This document shows, piece by piece, positions 57,861-64,000 of a stretch of DNA of 64,000 nucleotides. The DNA is taken from assembly GCF_011044495.1 (NCBI RefSeq), contig NZ_CP049143.1, positions 1,674,001 through 1,738,000 on the forward strand. The letters run 5' to 3'. Numbering within the stretch: position 1 is the first letter of the stretch; every line of letters begins with the position of its first letter. Source of the stretch: Roseimicrobium sp. ORNL1 (GTDB taxonomy: Bacteria; Verrucomicrobiota; Verrucomicrobiia; Verrucomicrobiales; Verrucomicrobiaceae). The notes below the pieces were generated by a model that saw only the letters and a list, made by a program, of their open reading frames with translations, was not told where the DNA came from and made no database searches. The position numbers and the translations under genes were made by a program.

Positions 57861-57899
57861 CATCGGGAAGAGCGTTCGAAGGTGAAGCGCCGGGCATTT

Positions 57900-58067
57900 C
57901 AAAGGAGCGCGGACACTCTTGTCCGCTATCCCTGACGTACGGACGTCTTTCATCTGGCAGGCAAGGCCGCATGCCACCAGCTGCTCCAGATGCATCACCA
58001 GTAAGTTTCCGCGTGATAGAGGTCGCTGCGCAACAGAACGGCGGACAAGAGTGTCCACGCTCCTTTG
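57900..58067. repeat. MITE-like palindromic element, copy 2 (family A, inverted)
   Basis: A 168 bp element with 28 bp terminal inverted repeats (left arm 57900-57927 with one or two changes, right arm 58040-58067). It is homologous along its length to 4100-4266 but in reverse orientation; the CTGGCAGGCAAGGCCGCATG core at 57954-57973 matches the complement of copy 1. It sits 39 bases after glpX. Confidence 0.85.
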
Positions 58068-58141
58068 CCTACCCTTCGCTTTCCGCCAAAGGGAACCAAT
58101 CATGCTCTGGTTCCCGAATTCATGGGAAACCCTTGTTTCCT

Positions 58142-58309
58142 ATGAGCATTCCTCTCGAACCTTCCCCTGTACCGGCTCCGCCTCCCGGACCCAATCCCAG
58201 CGATCCGAGGCCCGTTCAGCCCACCCAGCCATCACCCCGGCCGCCCATGCCTGAGCCCACGGATCCCACGCCTGCTGAGCCACCGCCGAGTGTGGTGCCA
58301 GTGGCGTAG
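58142..58309 (+). CDS. Small proline-rich peptide (tentative)
   Basis: 55 aa, starting MSIPLEPSPVPAPPPGPNP and consisting largely of Pro with Ser, Glu, Asp and Thr. It has no membrane segment. A weak GGGAA lies upstream. The regular P-x-P composition could be a real disordered peptide or chance reading of GC-rich DNA. It follows the MITE copy by 74 bases. Confidence 0.35.
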   Translation: MSIPLEPSPVPAPPPGPNPSDPRPVQPTQPSPRPPMPEPTDPTPAEPPPSVVPVA

Positions 58310-58344
58310 CATGGCGTGCGTGACCTCAAGGGATACCGCTGATA

Positions 58345-59379
58345 TCACAGGTCCTTCATCGGGTCCGGATCGAAGGGTCGTGCTTGCAAGAGGGGCACGA
58401 TGTTCTCAACGGGTCTCGCGCTCTTATTCTTGTCCTTCTGCCATTTCTGGATCTCCTCCTCCCATCGACGCATGGAGTCGTAGTGGGGGCCATAGAAAGA
58501 GAACGGGTATGCCTTGAGGTCTGTGTAGGCGGCGTACCATGCTTCGAAATCCTCCACATGACGCAGTCGCCATGCTGTGGGATCGTGAGCGACCCCGTGG
58601 CTGATGCACCAGGGGGCCCACACTTCCCTGCGGACCTTGTCCAGCTTTTGAAGGACGGACCACTCCAGCCTGGCGCATTCCTTGATGTAGACTTCCCGGG
58701 TGATGGGCGTCCTTGAGAAAATCCGCATCTCGAGGTCGTTCAAGTCGGGGAGATTTTCAGCATTCAAGAGCTCAAAGAACAGGCAACTCCAGGCATGCTC
58801 GAAGTTCTTGGAGTTCGCGAGGTGGGGGTCGCCGGCATCTCTGATGGTGATGCACAGGGGTTCTCCGCCGCATCCCCCGCCCCAATGGGACGCATACCGT
58901 TCCGTGGCTGGTAGAGCGTCCGCAGCATGAAAGTTTGGCTTCCAGTAGATGGGCTGCCTGGTGTGCTTGCCTTCGAAGTGCTCGATGGCCCATGCCGCAA
59001 TGGTGTCGTCTGCCGTGACGATGTCGAGGCGACGCGAGGGCATCGCGAGGTATTGCCCCATGTGGGAGCGGTCATCGATCATCTTGTTGAACTGGCGGAG
59101 GCCATGATCCTTCCGCACCGTGAAGGAGGCAGGAAGGTCCATGGACCTGAGTGCGATCCGAAGCGCTTCGGATCGGGAATCCACTGTCGACTTATCCAAT
59201 ACGGGCGCAGCGGTGGTAGGAAACACGCGCTTCAGGATCGCGATCGGGAGCGGCGGGAAAAGAGGATCGATGACCGGCTCTTCTGACCTGATTCCTGGCG
59301 ATGGAAGAACCATGGTCACGACGACGCCGGCGCGGAGGAGCGTCAGGCGCGCCCATGGCCGAGTCGTCAAAAACTTCAT
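58345..59379 (-). CDS. Hypothetical secreted protein
   Basis: 344 aa with a probable signal peptide (RPWARLTLLRAGVVVTMVLPSPGIRS). The mature part is mixed alpha/beta, with an SHWGGGCGGEPLC segment (two Cys that may form a disulphide) and a Trp/Arg-rich C-terminal half (KECARLEWSVLQKLDKVRREVWAPWC; RHVEDFEAWYAAYTDLKAYPFSFYG). I do not recognise the family. No enzymatic motif is evident. It stands alone between the proline-rich peptide and the glycosyltransferase cluster, on the same strand as the latter. Confidence 0.7.
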   Translation of the reverse strand: MKFLTTRPWARLTLLRAGVVVTMVLPSPGIRSEEPVIDPLFPPLPIAILKRVFPTTAAPVLDKSTVDSRSEALRIALRSMDLPASFTVRKDHGLRQFNKMIDDRSHMGQYLAMPSRRLDIVTADDTIAAWAIEHFEGKHTRQPIYWKPNFHAADALPATERYASHWGGGCGGEPLCITIRDAGDPHLANSKNFEHAWSCLFFELLNAENLPDLNDLEMRIFSRTPITREVYIKECARLEWSVLQKLDKVRREVWAPWCISHGVAHDPTAWRLRHVEDFEAWYAAYTDLKAYPFSFYGPHYDSMRRWEEEIQKWQKDKNKSARPVENIVPLLQARPFDPDPMKDL

Positions 59380-59469
59380 GGCCGGATTATCCCTACAGAA
59401 ACGTCGGGCGTCACGGCCAAATTTGGCAGACGGATAGTCCGTGAAGAAGAAATGGAAAAGCGGTGACCC

Positions 59470-60198
59470 TCAGGATGCGTCATCCTTTTTCCCCAGCCGC
59501 TCGAAGAAATACGGCACGGAAATCTTCAGGCACTGCACGCCATACTTCAGCGCTTTCTTGAAGGGGATGGAGCTGGCGTCCTCCTCGTAGGAAGTCGGGC
59601 AGGTGACTTCGCAGGTGTCGAATCCGGCACGTAGCGCGCCGATGAACATCTGGTTGTCGAAGATGAAGTCGTTGCGGTACGTGTGGAAGGGCACCGTCTC
59701 CAAAAGCTTGCGCGTGTAGGCGCGGTAGCCCGTGTGGAACTCGCTGTGGGTCACACCCAGGCACACGTCCATGGCGGCGGTGATCACGCGGTTGGGCAGG
59801 TAGCGCCAGAAGGGCATGGTGCCCTTCGCGCCCTTGCCGCTGGTGCGTACACCCAGGCAGAGATCCCAGTGCTCGGTGGCCAGCATGGAGGCCATGGCCA
59901 GGGTGAGCTTCGGCGTGTACTGATAATCCGGGTGAAGCTGGATGACGATGTCGGCCCCGGCGTCGAGCGCGTACTGCAGGCAGCGCTTCACATTGCCGCC
60001 ATAGTTCTGGTTCGTCTCGTTGCGATGCACCTCAATGCCCAGCGCCTGGGCAGCGGCCACGGTGTTGTCCTTGGAGCAGTCATCCACCAGGATGATGGTG
60101 TCCACGAACTCACGCGGGATGTCTCCCACGGTCTTGGCGACGGTCTTCTCCGCGAAATACGCGGGCATCGTGACGGCGATCTTCTTTCCTTGCAGCAT
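59470..60198 (-). CDS. Family 2 glycosyltransferase
   Basis: 242 aa. GT-A fold: KKIAVTMPAYFAEKTVAKTV, IILVDDCSKDNTV, NQNYGGNVKRCLQYALDAGADIVIQLHPDYQY (the LHPDYQ replacing the usual DxD-type DADGQ). It continues through MPFWRYLPNRVITAAMDVCLGVTHSEFHTGYRAYTRKLLETV. No C-terminal membrane helices, so it is cytosolic or peripheral. It resembles dolichyl-phosphate mannose synthase-type enzymes that make a polyprenyl-phosphate sugar, the donor used by GT-C proteins such as the one encoded at 61497-63434. The acceptor is unknown. Confidence 0.88.
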   Translation of the reverse strand: MLQGKKIAVTMPAYFAEKTVAKTVGDIPREFVDTIILVDDCSKDNTVAAAQALGIEVHRNETNQNYGGNVKRCLQYALDAGADIVIQLHPDYQYTPKLTLAMASMLATEHWDLCLGVRTSGKGAKGTMPFWRYLPNRVITAAMDVCLGVTHSEFHTGYRAYTRKLLETVPFHTYRNDFIFDNQMFIGALRAGFDTCEVTCPTSYEEDASSIPFKKALKYGVQCLKISVPYFFERLGKKDDAS

Positions 60199-60225
60199 GG
60201 TTCCGACTCTGGCGTGCTCGCATAC

Positions 60226-61419
60226 TCAGGCAACAGCAAGCTCCCGCAATCCGATGCGGGGCAGCATGCTTTGCCAGGCGTGTTTGGCCAGAGAGTCGGG
60301 AATGTCCACGTCGGATGCGGAAAGGATTTGTCCTGCGGAGACGGAATTGCGGAGGCGTGCGCCGGTCAGTAGGCCAATGGGTGGCGCGGAGCCGCACTCG
60401 GAGAAGCGCATGGCCTCGCCCCGGAAGTCGTTGCCGCCAATCGCGCGGTCAATGAGCTGACCGGCCCGAAGATCCCTCTTGGCAATCGCGACCACGTTTA
60501 CCTTCGGGGTGGGGGAGTTGTTCAGCAGAGGTCCGCGGCCTTCCAGCACGCGGCGGATGGTGCGCGGCATCTCCAGGTGACAGAGGTGATAGGGGCGCAA
60601 CAGGGTGTAATACGGTCCATCACCCAGTTTCAGGTAGCGCAGCACCTCGGGGCGCTCCGTGTTGTGGGTGCCCACAAGGAAAACGCCGGCGGGCAGTTTC
60701 GGGTTGAGCACGTAGTCGCTGATGGGGCTGCCGAGCGCCGTCGCCTCATGACCCAGCATGAGGGCTGCGTCTTCCAGCGGGATGTCCCGCAGGCCCAGCA
60801 TGCCGCGCTGCGCGACGTCCGCCTGCAGTCCGTTGGCCACCAGCGCCTGCTCAATCTGGAGCTTGGTGCCGTCGGTGAAGCTCGTCACCTGGGGAATGCT
60901 GATGCCGTTGCGCTCCGCCCAGTAGGCCATCTCGGTGGGAGCGGGGTTTTCGTTGAGGAACCCTTTGATGTTTCCGTAGACCAGCGGGCGGAAGCCCATG
61001 CTGACTGCTTCTTCATGCAGGGCGGCGAGGGAGCCGGGCTGGTCTCCCTCTGCCTCGGTCAGGAGCCCTCGCGTGCAGAAATACGAGCCCACAGTCACGT
61101 GGAATTCCGCCCCCATGGTCACCACCGGCAGGCCAGCCTTGAATGCTGTGTCCACCACCGTGGCCGCATGCTGGATGTCCCCGCTGCATTCCACCACAAG
61201 ATCGGAGTTCTCGATCAGCTCGTCCAGTGACCGGGTGAGCAGTCGCGGCTCAAAATTCGCCACGGACTCGACGCTACGCCGGGTGAAAATGCGGCTGACG
61301 CTGAATTCCGAGGACATGCGCATCAGCATGCACAATCCCATCGCGATGAATCCTGTACCCACGATGCCTATCCGCGCAGGCACAGAACGAGGGGAGCGGG
61401 ATTTTGACGAATGCTGCAT
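60226..61419 (-). CDS. NAD(P)-dependent oxidoreductase with C-terminal SAF domain
   Basis: 397 aa. N-terminal Rossmann fold: RIGIVGTGFIAMGLCMLM, then SDLVVECSGDIQHAATVVDTAFKAGLPVVTMGAEFHVTVG, resembling homoserine dehydrogenase-like proteins. The C-terminal 85 residues (VVAIAKRDLRAGQLIDRAIGGNDF, then ISAGQ-type SAGQILSASDVDIP) form an SAF domain as in sialic acid synthases and AFP-like proteins. Such fusions occur in sugar or polysaccharide gene clusters. The reaction is unassigned. It lies 27 bases upstream of the GT2 gene on the same strand. Confidence 0.8.
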   Translation of the reverse strand: MQHSSKSRSPRSVPARIGIVGTGFIAMGLCMLMRMSSEFSVSRIFTRRSVESVANFEPRLLTRSLDELIENSDLVVECSGDIQHAATVVDTAFKAGLPVVTMGAEFHVTVGSYFCTRGLLTEAEGDQPGSLAALHEEAVSMGFRPLVYGNIKGFLNENPAPTEMAYWAERNGISIPQVTSFTDGTKLQIEQALVANGLQADVAQRGMLGLRDIPLEDAALMLGHEATALGSPISDYVLNPKLPAGVFLVGTHNTERPEVLRYLKLGDGPYYTLLRPYHLCHLEMPRTIRRVLEGRGPLLNNSPTPKVNVVAIAKRDLRAGQLIDRAIGGNDFRGEAMRFSECGSAPPIGLLTGARLRNSVSAGQILSASDVDIPDSLAKHAWQSMLPRIGLRELAVA

Positions 61420-61496
61420 GTGTTGGGGGCGCTCGAATTCTGACGTTAAAAGATGGGGAAAGCAACCAATTACCCAATAAGATCACTCCCGTGTAT

Positions 61497-63434
61497 TCAT
61501 GGCGATTTACCCTTGTAGAGGAACACGTGGCGGGTCGTAGGATGAAGTAATCCGTAATGTACGGATTTCAGTTCAAAAATGGCCGGATCGCCCAAAATGT
61601 CACAGATGGGCTTCGTGGTCGGCTGAGCTTGAAGGAATCGCAGGAATCCCACATTGATGTAGAAGGGGCGGCCGGATTGGTCGGAATCCGCCATCAGCTT
61701 GCGGAACTGCTCCACTGTGTCGAAGCGGTACTGAGCCGGGTCATACCCCTCGGTGTACATGCGGAAGGCGCCGCTCATCACTCCCTTGTCGATATCTGGA
61801 TTTCGGGGATTCATCACGGCACGGTAGCTGGCCACCGCCTCCCGAGAGGGCTCGATGGCGTGGTCGCGGAGCAGCGAACGGGGCTGGCGGGTGATGAAGG
61901 CGAACAGCGCAATCGTGATGACGAGCGCGGCCTGTACGGCCGCCCTCGCCGGGCTACGTGCAGGCGTAAGTTCAGTCAAAAGCCCACCTCCGGCGGCTGC
62001 CATGAGGAAGAGACCCGGGATGAAAGGACTGAAGTACCAGTCATAGGGACGGTTCTTGCTCAACATCATATGCAGCAGCATCAAGGCGGGAGCGCCCACG
62101 GTGAAGAGGAAAAGGGAACGGTTAGCCGACTTGGCGAACAGTGAGATATAGCCCACACCGAGAAGAACGATGAAGAGGGCAGCCCCCACCCAGTGCAGCA
62201 CGGGCAGCGTCTGTGCGGAGATCTGCCAGGCGTAGCGGTAGGGATTCTCCGGTTCATCCCAAGGCTGAAAGGGCTGGCCGAAGAGCCACGCAGATAGGCT
62301 GTCCTGCCAGAAGCGCGCGTCGAGCGTGCCGTGAATCTCGCCCTTGGCCATGAACTCCTGGAGCTGTGGCAGGCAGGGAGCGAGCCAGCCCACCATGATG
62401 ACGAGTGTCAGCATGTTTGCCACGAACCAGCGGCGTGCGAGCAGCCACATGGAGGGATTCTTCAGGCCCAGCTGAAGCAGGCAGAACATCGCTGTGAAGT
62501 TCAACGCGACCACCGGGTACACGCCCTGGAGATTGCTCCAGATCATGAAGAAGTTCCCCAGGCCGAAGAGCACCCACCATGTCCACCTTCCCGTCTGCAA
62601 CGCACGACCAAGGACGCCGAGCATCAAGGTGGCGCTGAGCATGATGAAGCCGTACCCGCGGCCATCCACCCCGAAGCGGGTGAACCAGGGATGCAGCAGC
62701 AGCAGCGGCAATCCCCACCACCACGCCCGTATCCCCCAGACCCGCAGTGCCCAGATGAAGGCGGGAATCAACAGCAAGCCAGCTACGAAGACAGGTGCGC
62801 GCAGCAGCGCCTCGCTGAACCACGCAGCACCCGGCTCGGTGCTCTTTTGAAAAAACGTGTCGTGCGAGAGGCGCGCAAAGACGGAGTAGCCCAGGTGGTT
62901 CGTGGGTTTCCGCATGTTCCACAGCGTGGTGGTCCACTCACGGGGTGTTACCTTGAGGCTGCCGTCCGGCTGGCGGTCCACACGATCCAGGATGAAGCGG
63001 CTGGCGTTGAATTCTTCATCCCCCCACATGGAGTGGAAGAGGCGCGGTTGATTGTGCCAGGCTGCCAGCCCCATCAGCAGGATGCAGGCGATGATTTCCC
63101 CCTTGCCCAGAGACGGCTGCTCCGGAGACGGTGTGAACTTCATGTCTGGCGTCCGCCTCTTTCCCAGCCAGGGAGAGGCGAGCAAGAGAGCGCCCACGAT
63201 GACGAGGTTTACCTTGAGCCCCTTGTACAGCCACACCGGCACGTAGGCCTCCGGAGCCGCGCTGCCACCGTCCGCGCGGGCCTTTTCCTGCAATCGCTGA
63301 AGTCGCTTCTCCGCCTTGTCCTGGCTGCCCATTCCTTCTTTCAGGGCGAGCAGGCCCAGCAGCACCACCAGGCAGGTGATGATGAGAGGCAGGGATTCCC
63401 GAAAGGGAATGCGTGCGAACAGGGAGCGCATCAC
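61497..63434 (-). CDS. GT-C-type membrane glycosyltransferase (ArnT/PMT-like)
   Basis: 645 aa with about 11-13 hydrophobic segments. The first extracytoplasmic loop holds LFHSMWGDEEFNASRFIL, with the acidic pair (Asp-Glu) expected for catalysis in GT-C (GT39/GT83) enzymes. The middle contains FIWALRVWGIRAWWWGLPLLLLHPWFTRFGVDGRGYGFIML. A soluble C-terminal part follows the last helix (AALVITIALFAFITRQPR). It probably transfers a sugar from a lipid carrier to an envelope acceptor. First gene of the three-gene minus-strand cluster. Starts at 63434 or 63431 are both possible. Confidence 0.82.
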   Translation of the reverse strand: MMRSLFARIPFRESLPLIITCLVVLLGLLALKEGMGSQDKAEKRLQRLQEKARADGGSAAPEAYVPVWLYKGLKVNLVIVGALLLASPWLGKRRTPDMKFTPSPEQPSLGKGEIIACILLMGLAAWHNQPRLFHSMWGDEEFNASRFILDRVDRQPDGSLKVTPREWTTTLWNMRKPTNHLGYSVFARLSHDTFFQKSTEPGAAWFSEALLRAPVFVAGLLLIPAFIWALRVWGIRAWWWGLPLLLLHPWFTRFGVDGRGYGFIMLSATLMLGVLGRALQTGRWTWWVLFGLGNFFMIWSNLQGVYPVVALNFTAMFCLLQLGLKNPSMWLLARRWFVANMLTLVIMVGWLAPCLPQLQEFMAKGEIHGTLDARFWQDSLSAWLFGQPFQPWDEPENPYRYAWQISAQTLPVLHWVGAALFIVLLGVGYISLFAKSANRSLFLFTVGAPALMLLHMMLSKNRPYDWYFSPFIPGLFLMAAAGGGLLTELTPARSPARAAVQAALVITIALFAFITRQPRSLLRDHAIEPSREAVASYRAVMNPRNPDIDKGVMSGAFRMYTEGYDPAQYRFDTVEQFRKLMADSDQSGRPFYINVGFLRFLQAQPTTKPICDILGDPAIFELKSVHYGLLHPTTRHVFLYKGKSP

Positions 63435-63588
63435 GCGATGATGGAGAGGCAGGCGCGACGCTCAAGCTCAAGGACGGCTTTCTGCATCTGCGCACCGGAT
63501 GCGTGAGGCTGCGCCAAGGCAGCCGGTCAAGAAACTGGCAGTCAACACATGCCTGCATTGACTTTTGCGACGCGGCAAGCTCCGTCTT

Positions 63589-63895
63589 TGCGTATGAACG
63601 TCGGGTTAAGATATGGAAGTGGTGCCGAAGGCCTTGGACTGCGCGCAGCCTTGCTGCCGCTTTCCTCAAGTGCAGCCTGCTGCACGCATCACCGCGACGA
63701 AGTCGCCAAGCTTTTCTGGATAGGTCACCCTGCGAGCGCATGCCACCATCGCCGCAGCAGGCTGCGGACTCCGGAAAGCGGCAGCAGGGCTGCACGCAGT
63801 CCAAGGACGCTGCGCGTCACAGCGTCCGGATCATTTGCGCAGATTTCCCTTCCCTGTGATGGCACGCAGTTTTCTTAGCCCGACGTTCATGCGCA
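63589..63895. repeat. Long imperfect palindromic element (family D)
   Basis: A 307 bp element with near-identical ends: TGCGTATGAACGTCGGGTTA at 63589-63608 and its near complement at 63873-63895. The arms pair again at 63632-63665 against 63771-63804 (32 of 34 bases) and at 63672-63686 against 63750-63766. The whole DNA can fold into a long hairpin. No coding capacity. It lies upstream of the GT-C gene. Confidence 0.75.
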
Positions 63896-64000
63896 GAGAG
63901 GGGCGCGACACGCGCTTCACAACGCAATGCGAAGCGTTCCGGCATCTGCAACCAGCACTTCATCGCGACTGCTGACGCCTTACCATCCGGAGAATGGCGG
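63896..64000. other. Window end, no feature seen
   Basis: No start codon with a credible frame, RNA or hairpin is visible in the last 105 bases. Confidence 0.5.

Overview
The window reads as chromosome of a GC-rich Gram-negative heterotroph, most likely a member of Verrucomicrobiota (Verrucomicrobiaceae-like). This rests on the mix of protein families: a DUF1343/NamZ lipoprotein, a TorF-type porin, a GntR-LacI chimeric regulator, a secreted SGNH-sialidase and a DUF6799 protein. Several short palindromic dispersed elements point the same way. The assignment is inference; there is no rRNA or marker gene to confirm it. I found no tRNA, rRNA, CRISPR array, transposase gene or phage module.

Layout. 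1-13 kb: mixed housekeeping and envelope genes (partial HAD hydrolase, GntR regulator, frameshifted 3-hydroxyacyl-CoA dehydrogenase, secreted esterase, TMEM43-like and MotA/TolQ-like membrane proteins, DUF1343 lipoprotein, RsfS with lysine-rich tails, CinA, a large surface protein, mannose-6-phosphate isomerase, thermonuclease). 13-25 kb: small secreted proteins including a 70+70 aa lipoprotein pair, cardiolipin synthase, an EEP nuclease, GlgX, a CBS protein, UbiB/ABC1 kinase, and a three-gene signalling module. 25-28.4 kb: ECF sigma factor, DUF6799 protein, D-lactate-type dehydrogenase.

28.4-53 kb is a nitrogen island. A TorF-type outer-membrane protein precedes a complete urea ABC importer (urtABCDE), a HupE/UreJ nickel permease and a complete urease operon (ureABCEFGD). 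Facing it on the minus strand is an operon of a NikR-fold regulator, two DUF1989 proteins, a urea-carboxylase-family enzyme and allophanate hydrolase. Divergent to that is a NitT/TauT-type ABC importer. Urea is already fully served by urt/ure, and DUF1989 pairs of this type are known carboxyguanidine deiminases. The second cluster is therefore better read as guanidine uptake and degradation (guanidine to carboxyguanidine to allophanate to ammonium). Sigma-54-like -24/-12 elements (GG-N10-GC) lie before the porin gene, before urtC and before the second ABC operon, which suggests shared nitrogen control. The NikR-like regulator has lost all four high-affinity nickel ligands of E. coli NikR.

53-64 kb: fatty acid desaturase, SGNH-sialidase fusion, putative molybdenum carrier, GlpX fructose-bisphosphatase, a hypothetical secreted protein, and a minus-strand glycosyltransferase cluster (GT2, SAF-domain oxidoreductase, GT-C membrane protein).

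Four kinds of non-coding element with long terminal inverted repeats occur between genes. One kind is present twice, at 4.1 and 57.9 kb in opposite orientation, and so is demonstrably dispersed.
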